The notes: generated from the sequence alone by a model not told the origin. DNA of 64,000 bases from CALOBA01 sp942491465 (GCA_942491465.1 CALOBA010000081.1:62001-126000); one strand, 5' to 3'. Shown: positions 1-8,251, counted from the first letter of the stretch. Made by a program: numbers and translations.

Positions 1-294
1 ATAGTCGTCCGCGCCCGCTTCCAGGCCTTCAACCTTGTCCTGCCAGCGATCGCGGGCGGTGAGGATCAGTATCGGCAGCAGGCTGCCGCCGGCGCGCAAC
101 GCGCGGATGATCGCGAGGCCCGACAAGGAGGGCAGCCCCAGATCCACCACCGCGGCGTCCTGCGGGAACTCCTGCGCCAGGTACAGTCCCTCGCGACCGT
201 CACCGCTGCCGTGCGTTGCAAAGCCCTCGCGGGTCAGCCCCTCGACGAGTTGCCGACGCAGGTCGGGATCATCCTCGATGACCAGAATGCGCAT
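1..294 (-). CDS. OmpR/PhoP-type response regulator, N-terminal part (runs off the window)
   Basis: This is the receiver domain of a two-component response regulator; the DNA-binding domain lies beyond the window edge. The 98 visible codons begin MRILVIEDD, the acidic pocket of receiver domains, and contain VVDLGLPSLSG with the phosphoacceptor Asp near residue 51. They reach the LEAGADDY motif typical of OmpR/PhoP/QseB-like regulators. The start lies 15 bp after the stop of the PepSY gene, so the two are probably co-transcribed. The output domain and partner kinase cannot be seen. Family assignment is confident; the regulated genes are not known. Confidence 0.9.
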   Translation of the reverse strand, partial: MRILVIEDDPDLRRQLVEGLTREGFATHGSGDGREGLYLAQEFPQDAAVVDLGLPSLSGLAIIRALRAGGSLLPILILTARDRWQDKVEGLEAGADDY

Positions 295-309
295 GTCGTG
301 CCCGTGAGT

Positions 310-558
310 TCATTTTCCGGGCACAAAGACCTGGCGCACCTCGCCACCGGGCGTCAGCACCTTGACCCGGTAGCCGCCGTCGCGGGGGGTCACCGCCAGC
401 ACGCGCCCGCCGGTCTTGCCGCGCGCGATCTCCCCCGCCTGGGCCGCCGTCAGCCCCTGGCGACCGCCGCGATCCTTGCCAGCGCCGCGCTCCGCCGAGA
501 CATCGCACACCACGGCGAAGGACAACAGCAGCGCGAGCAGCAATTGGGCGAGTGGCAT
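310..558 (-). CDS. Small exported PepSY-domain protein
   Basis: This 82-residue protein has an N-terminal signal peptide (hydrophobic residues 4-17, cleavage probably after VSA). A single PepSY-like module follows: an AAQAGEIARGKTGGRV helix, then the strand pattern GGYRVKVLTPGGEVRQVFV. PepSY proteins of this kind are periplasmic and often sit upstream of PhoP/QseB-type two-component genes, as here, where the regulator follows after 15 bp. A role in modulating the sensor or a periplasmic protease is inference from the family and the context. Confidence 0.75.
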   Translation of the reverse strand: MPLAQLLLALLLSFAVVCDVSAERGAGKDRGGRQGLTAAQAGEIARGKTGGRVLAVTPRDGGYRVKVLTPGGEVRQVFVPGK

Positions 559-639
559 GGTCCAGTGTCCCCCAGCGGAGTTGGTGGCAGATTCGGCGGC
601 AGCCCCCGATTCTACAACACCGCCGGAGCCGCATCGGCA

Positions 640-936
640 TCAACGCCTATGGCCGTTGAGAATGATGGTCAAGATGCCACCGGCTCCATGCCGAACGACG
701 GGTCGACCGCGATAGACCACCCTGGGCGCCCGGTGGCCCCTGTCCTTGTGCCCCCTGTGATGCCGCCCCCTTCGATGTTCGCGGTCGTGGTGCCCGTGGC
801 CGCGGTGGCCATGGTCGTCGCGGTCGCTGTGTTGTCCCCCGTGCCGGCCGCCATCGGCATGGGCAACGCCGGGCAACAACAGCGGGCTGAGCGCCAGCGC
901 GAGCGTGAAAAACAACAAAGCAGGCTTGGTCTTCAT
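640..936 (-). CDS. Histidine-rich small exported protein, putative metal binder
   Basis: The chosen start gives 98 residues beginning MKTKPALLFF, a clear signal peptide with cleavage likely after VAHA. The mature part is dominated by His, Arg, Gly and Asp (motifs such as HGHRGHGHHDREHRRGRHH). The C-terminus, RVVYRGRPVVRHG, is mildly reminiscent of RcnB-like proteins. The composition suggests periplasmic metal binding (Ni, Co, Cu or Zn), but this is inferred from composition only. It lies upstream of the PepSY protein and response regulator on the same strand and may belong to their operon. A longer reading from position 1122 is open but would bury the signal peptide, so it was rejected. Confidence 0.6.
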   Translation of the reverse strand: MKTKPALLFFTLALALSPLLLPGVAHADGGRHGGQHSDRDDHGHRGHGHHDREHRRGRHHRGHKDRGHRAPRVVYRGRPVVRHGAGGILTIILNGHRR

Positions 937-1193
937 GGATCGATCTCCCGATGGTTGCGCACCGGGCAACAGATTCCCGGCGTGGCAGCCATGATGGGAG
1001 AACGACGCTGAACGGGAGCTGAACCAGCAGGTGTCTTGGGCTTCCAACCGAGCTGCTGGTCCGAGAAGACCGCGCGACCGCGTTATCGAGATCCTGCTCG
1101 ATTTGGTCGAGAGGCCGTTCACGGAGCAGCCGGAGGCTCGAACATTGCTCGACGAGATCGACCGGTCTCATCAAGGCCAACAGCGATGACGCG

Positions 1194-1673
1194 TCAGCCG
1201 TCCCGCCAATGCGCAGGCGGCACCTGCTCCTTTAATGCGGCGGCCAGGCCTTGCATATCGCCATAGCCTTCGAGCCGGATACCGCGGTTGTCGGTGCGCT
1301 GGACCTGGATGTGGCCAATGCCCTTGCGGTTGCGATAGACGCTGACCGCCGCGATGTCCGCAAGGGACAGTTCACTGACCTGGGAGCCGGTGAGAAAACG
1401 GAGACCGCCGCCGCCCACCTCCAGACGATGGGTGCGGGCAAGGCGCAGATAGCGCCGATGCCGCAGATAGCCGATGACATTCGCGAGGACGATGAATCCA
1501 ATCACGGACCAGAGCAACACCGCGTTGTAGGTACCGGGTTGCGTGAGATGCCCCCAGCCAACCAGCAACGCCAGCAACAGGCCAAGCACGGCACCTGCGA
1601 TCACATTGCGCGTGCGCCCTTGCAGGCTCTCGGTGCCAATGGTGAAGTTGGATGGGGGTGCTGATTCAGTCAT
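1194..1673 (-). CDS. Small membrane protein with two TM segments and a cytoplasmic PH-like tail
   Basis: I do not recognise this 159-residue protein by name. Two hydrophobic segments (about residues 24-42 and 52-70) are followed by a basic loop and a roughly 85-residue soluble domain. That domain, with LRFLTGSQVSELSLADI and AVSVYRNRKGIGHIQV, has the alternating pattern of a bacterial PH-like domain (YdbT/YcxB type). The start at 1673 was preferred over an open frame from 1817 because the upstream part overlaps the neighbouring transporter and is low-complexity. Its stop lies far from any other minus-strand gene. It sits 13 bp downstream of the CorC-type gene and could be its third cistron. 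Confidence 0.6.
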   Translation of the reverse strand: MTESAPPSNFTIGTESLQGRTRNVIAGAVLGLLLALLVGWGHLTQPGTYNAVLLWSVIGFIVLANVIGYLRHRRYLRLARTHRLEVGGGGLRFLTGSQVSELSLADIAAVSVYRNRKGIGHIQVQRTDNRGIRLEGYGDMQGLAAALKEQVPPAHWRDG

Positions 1674-1686
1674 TGGGGGCGGGGTC

Positions 1687-2946
1687 TCATAGTTGCTCGG
1701 CGCGCACGCGCAAGACCATGCGCTCATCCGCCTTATCGACGACGAAACGGTAGCCCTCGTCTTCGATGGCATCGCCGGTTTGAGCGATGCGGCGCAGCCG
1801 CGCGGTGACGAATCCACCGATGGTGTGGGCCTCGGTCACCGATAGCTTGATGTGCAAGACGTCGTTGATCTCGGACAAGGGCGTGCGCCCGCTCATCCGA
1901 AATGCGGTTTCGCCATCGGCCTCGATGAAGTACTGGCGTTTGGATTGATACTCGTCGAAGTCGTAGCCGACATCGATATCGCCGACCACCTCTTCGAAGA
2001 CGTCCTCCATGGTCAGTATACCGACGCTTGAGCCGAACTCGTCGATGACGATGCCCATGTGGTCGGGTCTCGCCTGCAGCAGCGGCAGGGTCTGGTCGAT
2101 GGTCTGCTGCGGGCTGAGATAGAGCGGCGGTTGGATGAAATCCGTCATGGGTCGCTCCTCGATCTGCTGGTCCAGCAGATCCCAGGTGCTCAGCGTCAGG
2201 ACGCCCTTCAGATTGGTGATGTTGCCGCGGTAGACCGGCAGCCGGTTGAAGCCATCCTTCATCACCAGACGGACCGCGTCGGCCGTGTTGCGCATCTCGC
2301 TGATACCGACCACATCGGCCAGCGGGATCATGGCCTGCCCGACCGTGGTGTCGGCAAAGCGAATGATGCGCCGGATGCTGTGCCGGTCGACCTTGCCGGT
2401 GGCGGCGCTGGGCTCGCTGTCGTCGAGCAACACGCGCAACTCCTCGCGGGTGATGAACAGGTTCTGGCGCTTGGATGTGCCGCCTACCAGCCGGGTCGCG
2501 AAGCGCGCGATCCGGCTGAAGACGAAGATGACCGGGTAGAAGGCGTAGGAGAAGAACTGCAGCACCGGACTGACGATGCGCGCCAGCGAATCGGCCTTTT
2601 GCTGGAACACGCTCTTCGGCACCACCTCGCCAAAGATCAGCAAGAAGGGCGTCATGATCAGCACCGAGATCAGGTCGCCGATATCGCCGAACAGATCGAT
2701 GCAGATCAGCGCGCCCAGGGTCGAGATGGTGACCGTCGCCAGGTTGGTGCCGACCAGCGTGGTACCCAGGATCACGTCCGGGGTGCGGAACATCTTCAGC
2801 AACAGCTTTGCGCTGCGATCACCCTGCTTGGCCTGATGACGCAGCTTCAGCTTGTCCGAGTTGACGATGGCGATCTCCGAGCCGGAGAAAAACCCCTTCA
2901 AGGCCAGAAACAGCACGATCACCAGGAGTTCGACGAACCAGTCCAT
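1687..2946 (-). CDS. CNNM/CorC-HlyC family transporter (second of a pair)
   Basis: This inner-membrane protein belongs to the DUF21/CNNM family, which is linked to Mg2+/Co2+ efflux; the name hemolysin is historical. The 419 residues begin with the signature FFSGSEIAIVNSD. A three-to-four-helix DUF21 domain (about 1-180) follows, then a pair of CBS domains (about 205-330, including MTDFIQPPLYLSP and GIVIDEFGSSVGILTMED). A C-terminal CorC_HlyC domain ends the protein. Its ATG overlaps the stop of the upstream paralogue in an ATGA arrangement, so the two are translationally coupled and may form a heteromer. Substrate is not determinable from sequence. Confidence 0.9.
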   Translation of the reverse strand: MDWFVELLVIVLFLALKGFFSGSEIAIVNSDKLKLRHQAKQGDRSAKLLLKMFRTPDVILGTTLVGTNLATVTISTLGALICIDLFGDIGDLISVLIMTPFLLIFGEVVPKSVFQQKADSLARIVSPVLQFFSYAFYPVIFVFSRIARFATRLVGGTSKRQNLFITREELRVLLDDSEPSAATGKVDRHSIRRIIRFADTTVGQAMIPLADVVGISEMRNTADAVRLVMKDGFNRLPVYRGNITNLKGVLTLSTWDLLDQQIEERPMTDFIQPPLYLSPQQTIDQTLPLLQARPDHMGIVIDEFGSSVGILTMEDVFEEVVGDIDVGYDFDEYQSKRQYFIEADGETAFRMSGRTPLSEINDVLHIKLSVTEAHTIGGFVTARLRRIAQTGDAIEDEGYRFVVDKADERMVLRVRAEQL

Positions 2947-4466
2947 CAGGCATGCCCCCCTTTATCCTCGGCGGAACTGTCGTCGGCCACGGCGGCGCCT
3001 GCTTCGGCCTCGGCCCCTGCTTCGACCTCGGCCTCGGCCTTGGCCTTGGCGCGTCGCTTGCGTTTCTGTTTGCGTTTGCGCTTGGCCCGCTCCTTCGCGG
3101 TCTCCGCCTTGTGCGATGCCTCTTTGGCTGGCACCACGCCAATCAGACCCGAGGCGTCCTCGGCGCCGTCGCTACCATCGATCTCGGATGTCGATACGGC
3201 CACCTTAGAGACCTCAAGGCGACTGATGCGCAATCCGTCGATGCCGAGGACGTGGAAGTGGTAGCCCTCATAGTCCACCGCCTCGCCGACCTGCGGCAGA
3301 CGCCCGAAGAGTCGGAACGCCAGACCGCCCACCGTGGTCATCACCGGGTCTTCGATGTCGATGTTGGTCAGGCTGTAGAAATCCAGCAGGCGCATCCAGC
3401 CGGGCACGATGTGTCCATGATCGGTGCGCTCGTACTCCTCGCTGCCCCGGATCGTGGCGGTCAGTTCGCCAAAGATGAACGCCAGCACGTCTTTCATGGT
3501 GACGATGCCGACCAGCTCGCCGAACTCCCCGAGCACAATGGCGGAGCGGGTGGCGCGTTTCTGAAAAAAGTGAAACAGCTCATCGACCTTAACCGTCGGC
3601 GGGACGAAATGCGCCGGGCGCAGGATGGCATCCACGCCCAACGCTTCGAGATCGGCGCCACCGCGGACCAGCCGCAATACGTCCTCGGAATGGAAAAAGC
3701 CGATGACGTTGTCCCAATGCCCGGAGTAGACCGGCACGCGCGGATGGCGATAGCGGCGAAAGGTCTCGATCAGCTCGGGTAGCGGCCGGTCGGCGTCGAG
3801 CAGACAAAGCCGCGGACCGGGCGTCATGATGTGGGAGACATCGGTCTGGGAGGCCTCCAGCAGGTTGTCGATGAGCACCCGCTCGGAGGCGTCGATGATG
3901 CCGGTCGCCTCGCCCTCCTCCAACAGCGTCTTCAACTCATCCGGTTGCAGGATGTTCTCGCGTCCGACGTTCTCGCCGACCAGCCAGGTCGTGACGCGGT
4001 CGGCGACCTGCCGGACCGCCTCACGCAGCGGCGTGACGATGTAGATCCAGCGCGGCAGGATGCGCGCGCTGACCTGCTGCGTGAAGCCCAGCGGATGATT
4101 GACGGCGATGGTCTTGGGCGTGACCTCGCCGATCAGCAGCAGCAACGGCACCATCACCAGGATGTTGACCCAGCCGGCATCCGCACCGTAGAGGATCAGC
4201 AGGATCCCCGCCATGTTGGCGGAAGAGGCGATGTTGACCAACTCGTTGCCGCAGAGGATGGAGATGATCAGCCGGCGCGGCTCGTCGAGCATGGCGTGAA
4301 TGCTCTCGGAGTGCGGATCGCGCCGATGGCGGAGCTGTTGCAAGTCGATCCGGCTCAGCGAGAACAGCGCGGTCTCGGAACCGGAGAAGACCGCGGAACT
4401 CACCAGCAGCACGACCTGCAGGATGCCGCGGACAAGCAGTTCGATGTTCCAGGTATCGGCTTCCAT
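2946..4466 (-). CDS. CNNM/CorC-HlyC family transporter (first of a pair) with basic Lys/Arg/Ala tail
   Basis: A 506-residue paralogue of the following gene. The DUF21 domain begins with SSAVFSGSETALFSLSR near residue 22. Two CBS domains follow (about 205-335, with SAIVLGEFGELVGIVTMKD), then a CorC_HlyC domain to about residue 435. The last 50 or so residues are unusual: an Arg/Lys block (KRKRKQKRKRRAK) followed by an acidic Ala/Glu repeat. Such a tail is not part of the family core and is probably disordered. A possible Pho box lies 63-81 bp upstream. The stop overlaps the next ATG, so this is the first gene of a two- or three-gene operon. Confidence 0.9.
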   Translation of the reverse strand: MEADTWNIELLVRGILQVVLLVSSAVFSGSETALFSLSRIDLQQLRHRRDPHSESIHAMLDEPRRLIISILCGNELVNIASSANMAGILLILYGADAGWVNILVMVPLLLLIGEVTPKTIAVNHPLGFTQQVSARILPRWIYIVTPLREAVRQVADRVTTWLVGENVGRENILQPDELKTLLEEGEATGIIDASERVLIDNLLEASQTDVSHIMTPGPRLCLLDADRPLPELIETFRRYRHPRVPVYSGHWDNVIGFFHSEDVLRLVRGGADLEALGVDAILRPAHFVPPTVKVDELFHFFQKRATRSAIVLGEFGELVGIVTMKDVLAFIFGELTATIRGSEEYERTDHGHIVPGWMRLLDFYSLTNIDIEDPVMTTVGGLAFRLFGRLPQVGEAVDYEGYHFHVLGIDGLRISRLEVSKVAVSTSEIDGSDGAEDASGLIGVVPAKEASHKAETAKERAKRKRKQKRKRRAKAKAEAEVEAGAEAEAGAAVADDSSAEDKGGHA

Positions 4467-4528
4467 CGCAACGCTCCCCCCGCGCCGGTAATGTTCAAAC
4501 TCCTTAGATTAACTCTTTTCTGCGTCTT

Positions 4529-4547
4529 TGTTACAGCTTTATGACTT
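4529..4547 (-). promoter_or_regulatory. Candidate Pho box upstream of the CorC-type pair
   Basis: Read on the minus strand, the 19-mer is AAGTCATAAAGCTGTAACA. It matches the tandem PhoB-binding consensus CTGTCAT-A(A/T)A-CTGTCA at about 15 of 19 positions, with the two direct half-sites correctly spaced. It sits about 65-80 bp before the ATG of the first transporter gene. A convincing -10 hexamer at the usual distance was not found; the best TAATCT-like match is several bases too far. This is a motif match by eye only. Confidence 0.35.
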
Positions 4548-4623
4548 GGCACCATTAAGGAACCTAGGCCAGACCCGCCGCGACGGGTTTCGCGGTCTCC
4601 CCCGGCTCAGGCTCAGACCGACT

Positions 4624-4785
4624 TCAGTCGCCCGAGTCTGCGCCGACGCGCGGTGCGGCAGGGACCCTGGTCTTGGTGATCAGATACACGTCCTGTTCCG
4701 AGACCTCGGCGTGCACGGCCAGAAAGTTGGGCTGGGCAATGGTGTTGACGTCAGAATCCTGGCCTGGATAGCTGCCCGCCGAGAT
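4624..4785 (-). pseudogene. C-terminal remnant of a TAXI-family TRAP transporter solute-binding protein
   Basis: In one minus-strand frame the translation runs ISAGSYPGQDSDVNTIAQP followed by NFLAVHAEVSEQDVYLITKT. This closely resembles the conserved C-terminal segment of TAXI-type periplasmic solute receptors (family pattern G-YPGQD-DI-TIAQPNFL). A TGA stop lies immediately upstream in frame. The frame diverges into PAAPRVGADSGD after about 50 residues, and no signal peptide or N-terminal part is found nearby. The gene is therefore a fragment. Assignment rests on recalled family motifs. Confidence 0.5.
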
Positions 4786-5060
4786 CAGATACGGGATTCA
4801 GCGGCGGGGCGAAAGCGCACGAATTCCAGGCCCTCGCAAGACCCTAGGCGAGGATGCCACACTCGAGGTCGCGGCGGACCTCCCCCTCCACGGAGGCCGG
4901 CACGCACGGCCCGTCCCAGTCGGGTTGAGGGCGCAGCCGATCGCCCCCGGCACCGGCGGCGGCAAGGGACAGAAGTCAACTGTCGCTGATATCATCTCGC
5001 CTCGTCTGCGGTCGGCGCCGCAGCATCGTTACAGTCAGCCGAACTCGGAGTCGGAATGCA

Positions 5061-5414
5061 ATGCTACGCCATAAGGCCACCCGCTACCTGCTGGTCGGCA
5101 TCGCCAACGCCGTTACCGGACTGTCCGTCATCTACGGGCTGAAGTTCTTCTTCGACGTCGGGGATGTTGCCGCCAATGCAGCGGGATACACGATCGGCGT
5201 GATCCAGAGTTTCGTCTTGAACAGGGCGTGGACGCTTCGGTCCAACGCTTCGGAGCACTGCCAATCTCTGGGAGCCTGGTCAACCCCCGTCCGCGGAGTA
5301 CTCGTCGCCGACTTTCGGGTCGCCATGGGTGATTGCATGAACCTGCCCGGCATGCCGGAGATCGAGCAGTTCCACCCGATGGTACCTCGCTATCTCCGCG
5401 CCATCGATACCTAG
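5061..5414 (+). pseudogene. Truncated GtrA-like membrane protein
   Basis: The first 65 or so residues (MLRHKATRYLLVGIANAV, then IGVIQSFVLNRAWTLRS) match the N-terminal half of GtrA proteins. These are four-helix membrane proteins thought to flip or support transfer of polyprenyl-linked sugars. GtrA is normally about 125-150 residues with two more helices. Here the similarity ends near base 5262, and the remaining reading frame is antisense to the 3' end of the next gene, so the second half is missing. A GGAG-like ribosome-binding site precedes the ATG. It is most likely a gene cut by a rearrangement at about 5260-5280. Confidence 0.6.
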
Positions 5415-7019
5415 TTCGGCACCGCGGATCTGGCTCGCGAAGGCCAGCAGAAAGCTCGGCTTCCACTCGGCAACGATTCGTCGTCGCGATGTCGGCTCGA
5501 TGTCGCGGGCAAACAGGTCAACAAGTGCGTGTTGGCCGTCGCTGTCGATGATGAACGGGCTGGGATGCAGCAAGCCGATGACGCGCCCTTCGATGCTCGC
5601 CAGACCCCAGGACATACCGATGGGAGCGAGCACCAGTGAATCTGCATCCATTCGCTCGTCGGCCCAACGGAAAAGCCCGAGCCACCGGGTGCGCTCATCG
5701 CTGTGCTGCACCTGCGCGAATGGCATTGGCGGTCGCAGTTTGTAGGCAGTGATCGCGACCGAGCCCAGCGCCGACAACAGCAGGGCGAGAAAGATGCCGC
5801 GGAACCACAGCGGCTGGCTATTGAACCCCGATCTTCCGCCGCTAAAGCGCCCCGCCTCGACCTGTTGCAGAATCCATGTCGCCAATGCGAGATGGGCGAA
5901 GATGCCCGCGAAAAACAATGCCCGATGCCCGAAGGGTACCGGAGTCCATGCATGGGTCAGGTAGATCGCGGCAAAAAAAACAAAGCCGATGAAAAACGGC
6001 GTATACAATCGACGTCCGGCAAAGCGGATGGCGAACAGCACGCCGAGCAATGCCGGGCCGTAAGAGATCAGCACATCCGGCGCATCGTAAAAGGGATGAT
6101 TCCGACCGGCGACTCGCGGGCGAAACCGCTCGATGCCCGCGGTCGTGTTGGCGATGGCGCCGGGATTTTCGAGGGCATCAATCCCGGCAGCTGTGTCCTT
6201 AATCGCCGAAATGCGCAGCGGTGTCTCGCCGAAGACCAGATCGAAGGTCGAAAAATAGGGCCACAACTCGGTGAGGGCCACCGCGCCTGCGCCGCTGGCC
6301 AGCAGCGCGAGAGCCGGAAGCAGGCGACCGCCGGTTACGGCGATGGCGCCGACGCCCACCGCGCAGAACAAGGCTGTCGGCAGGTGAGAGACCGTTGCCA
6401 GCCAGAACAGGACTGTAAAGGCGCCCAGATAGGCCACCATCGTGCCGCGGCTTTCGGCTCGCAAGAACAGCACCACGGTCGTCCAAATCCAAAGACTGAG
6501 GCCGAAGACGAAAAGAGAGGGGAATCCGGCCACCATCGGCAGAGCGACCAGCGCGGTCGAGTTGCTCCAGACAAATCCCTTGCCCCAGAGCAGGAACAGC
6601 GCGGTGATCAAGACGACGCCGGCCCACCTTGAGCGAAAGTAGACGCGAGCGAAGACGATTAGCCCGCCGAGTACGACGGCGAGGTTGAAAAAGCCCATGG
6701 CGATCAGGAGTCGGGGGCCGTCGAGCCCGGCATCGGAAAACATTGCCGCGGCGGCGACATAGGACGGAATAAACCGCGCAGAGGTACCCTCAATGCCGAA
6801 ATGGGGCATGAGCGGATGCCGCCAGTCGGCGAGCAACATGCGCAGCGCGGATGCATGCTCCCAACCGTCCGAAAACAGGAATGCAAAGGTGGTCTGCACG
6901 GCGAGGGCGTCGTACAGCAGCACGCCGAACAGGAGTGCGATCAGGCCGATCAGGGGCCAGGTCGGTTGCAGCGCCGACTGGGTGGTTGCACTAGGCGTCT
7001 TCATAGCGGGAAGGTTCAT
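5280..7019 (-). CDS. Polytopic membrane protein, possible GT-C type glycosyltransferase
   Basis: A 579-residue protein with about ten to eleven predicted membrane helices spread over the first 440 residues and a soluble, probably periplasmic C-terminal 140 residues. The overall shape (long first periplasmic loop after TM1 with SDGWEHASALRMLL, then many helices and a C-terminal globular part) resembles GT-C enzymes that use polyprenyl-phosphate sugars. I could not identify a specific family. Neighbouring GtrA debris supports a surface-glycosylation setting. The start at 7019 (MNLPAMKTP) is a choice; 7004 (MKTP) and 7121 are alternatives and no strong ribosome-binding site decides. Confidence 0.6.
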   Translation of the reverse strand: MNLPAMKTPSATTQSALQPTWPLIGLIALLFGVLLYDALAVQTTFAFLFSDGWEHASALRMLLADWRHPLMPHFGIEGTSARFIPSYVAAAAMFSDAGLDGPRLLIAMGFFNLAVVLGGLIVFARVYFRSRWAGVVLITALFLLWGKGFVWSNSTALVALPMVAGFPSLFVFGLSLWIWTTVVLFLRAESRGTMVAYLGAFTVLFWLATVSHLPTALFCAVGVGAIAVTGGRLLPALALLASGAGAVALTELWPYFSTFDLVFGETPLRISAIKDTAAGIDALENPGAIANTTAGIERFRPRVAGRNHPFYDAPDVLISYGPALLGVLFAIRFAGRRLYTPFFIGFVFFAAIYLTHAWTPVPFGHRALFFAGIFAHLALATWILQQVEAGRFSGGRSGFNSQPLWFRGIFLALLLSALGSVAITAYKLRPPMPFAQVQHSDERTRWLGLFRWADERMDADSLVLAPIGMSWGLASIEGRVIGLLHPSPFIIDSDGQHALVDLFARDIEPTSRRRIVAEWKPSFLLAFASQIRGAELGIDGAEIARYHRVELLDLRHAGQVHAITHGDPKVGDEYSADGG

Positions 7020-7092
7020 TGCACGACCATGTCGCCAGCGGATGTTTCGTAGATGATGGGATCGGCCGGTGTCTTGCCGGACCGCGGAAACG

Positions 7093-7407
7093 TTACAACA
7101 AGAGCTCACCCTCGTTCGCATTCCCGTCTACCGGTGGTGTCAGCGACATCAGGAGCGCCGCGTAGAATCCGCCCCAGCGCCCAGCATAGTGGTGGCCAAT
7201 GCGATAGGTCGCCCACAGGAGCAGCAGCAGGCATGCGCAGACCGTTGCCACGGCGACCGCGTGGCTGACACCGAACTTGGACCCTGACAACGGGCGGACG
7301 CCGGCGGGTCGGCGACTGAAGGCGGAAGCATCGACCGGTTTGCGGTGGATGGTTCTCGGGAGGGGAGGACGTGTACGGGCTACTGATTCGGTTGGCAACC
7401 GAAACAC
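7093..7407 (-). pseudogene. Membrane-protein fragment, perhaps from a PMT/ArnT-like protein
   Basis: The 104-residue frame has one strong hydrophobic helix (AVAVATVCACLLLLLWATY) followed by RIGHHYAGRWGGFYAALLM and SLTP. That order recalls the early helices of GT39/ArnT-like glycosyltransferases (family pattern R-L-GxxAGxxAALLLALSP). It stops shortly after and has no plausible ribosome-binding site. Identification is tentative. Confidence 0.25.
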
Positions 7408-7459
7408 GCGGCCTTTGCGGCGCGTATCCTAACACGCTGAAATGCAGGTCGGGTCGGCC

Positions 7460-7609
7460 AAACGCCGGGGCATCTCCTGCGCCGATATTCGGGCGACCGA
7501 AGTAGTAGCCCCGGGCATGACCGCATCCGAGCCGCTGGAGCAGATTGGCCTGGGCCTTGGTCTCCACGCCCTCGGCGATGGACCATTGCCGCATGAGCGC
7601 TAGGCTCAA
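7460..7609 (-). pseudogene. C-terminal remnant of an EAL (c-di-GMP phosphodiesterase) domain
   Basis: The segment reads SIAEGVETKAQANLLQRLGC followed by GHARGYYFGRP. This is the diagnostic final part of EAL domains (family pattern AEGVET-Q---L---GCD--QGYYFSRP). About 50 residues are recognisable. The EAL motif itself, the catalytic Glu residues upstream and any GGDEF or sensory part are absent. The Asp of GCD is changed to Gly and His. It cannot be a working phosphodiesterase. Confidence 0.65.
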
Positions 7610-7911
7610 TTGCTGGACCAAGTCCCTCGGCAATCGCCGTCGCAGGTCCAAGATCCTCGGCCGGTCAGTCTGCCGTCTCTGGTGCGGGTGGAGCCGGACC
7701 AGGAGCACGCGCCGGCTTGCCCGCCGCTGGCCTTGAAGGCGCCATCGACGCCGACGCTGCCGGCCATGCTGCCGGAGTCGGAGCCGGTGTAGCTGCCGCT
7801 GAGGCCGCCGGATGCATTGACGGTGGCGCGGAAACTGCCGCTGACGCTGACGCGCTTGCTGTCTTCGAAATAGCCCGCGCAACGTCCCGACCATCGACCC
7901 GAGAAGCCCAT
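7606..7911 (-). CDS. Ser/Gly-rich hypothetical protein or fragment
   Basis: A 101-residue open frame rich in Gly and Ser with regularly alternating strands (VSGSFRATVNASGGLSGSY, then GSMAGSVGVDGAFKASGG). This is the pattern of beta-rich domains of secreted bacterial proteins. Two Cys near the C-terminus (WTCDGDCRGTW) could pair. There is no signal peptide, and it ends where the EAL remnant begins, so it may be the tail of a lost larger exported protein. Confidence 0.3.
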   Translation of the reverse strand: MGFSGRWSGRCAGYFEDSKRVSVSGSFRATVNASGGLSGSYTGSDSGSMAGSVGVDGAFKASGGQAGACSWSGSTRTRDGRLTGRGSWTCDGDCRGTWSSN

Positions 7912-7926
7912 TGCCCCGGTGACGCG

Positions 7927-8178
7927 TCACGTTGTAGGGTCCGGTTCGGGCCAATCAGCTGCATGGATGATTTCAGCATCATGGATCTCCGGACCGTCAT
8001 CGGCTTGGCGCCAAAGGGTGACCAGCCCCACGTCCGACCAAGGGGAGTAATGCAAGACCAGGGCTTGGGCCTCGGACAGAGAACAGACGAACGGCACCGC
8101 GCTCGCGAACAGATAGCGCCAGCCCTGCCCGATGGATTCGGTGACGGGTGAAAAGGTCTCCTCCGCCAAGGGGGTCAT
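7927..8178 (-). CDS. Hypothetical protein, 83 residues
   Basis: I do not recognise this frame. It is open in frame back to about 8240 without another good start. It contains VTESIGQGWRYLFASAVPF and ALVLHYSPWSDVGLVTLWRQ, with an amino-acid composition plausible for a real protein. It lies within a decayed region and may be part of a broken gene. Confidence 0.25.
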   Translation of the reverse strand: MTPLAEETFSPVTESIGQGWRYLFASAVPFVCSLSEAQALVLHYSPWSDVGLVTLWRQADDGPEIHDAEIIHAADWPEPDPTT

Positions 8179-8251
8179 GAAGACGACGAAGGCCTCGCGG
8201 GCGTTGTCCTGGCCCAGTTGGGAACGGTCTCGCTACTTCCGCAGCAGTGCA

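Larger units (their letters stand above)
4467..5060. other. Gene-poor gap with promoter region and transporter debris
   Basis: The first 80 bases hold the presumed promoter of the CorC-type pair, including the candidate Pho box. The middle holds a degenerate TAXI solute-binding-protein remnant (separate entry). From about 4800 to 5060 there are only short, compositionally biased open frames on both strands and no recognisable protein. Confidence 0.5.
7020..8251. other. Gene graveyard: stretch of fragmentary open frames
   Basis: No complete, confidently recognisable gene occupies this 1.2 kb. It contains short minus-strand segments that read like protein pieces: a membrane-protein fragment, an EAL-domain C-terminus, a Ser/Gly-rich secreted-type segment and an unknown ORF, each listed separately. 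They lie in different frames without proper starts, the usual picture of several decayed or recombined genes. Confidence 0.5.

Noticed and set aside
1036..1193. Possible short coding remnant (plus strand, ending LLDEIDRSHQGQQR) near 1080-1190
   Set aside because: It reads plausibly for about 35 codons but has no start, ribosome-binding site or recognised family.
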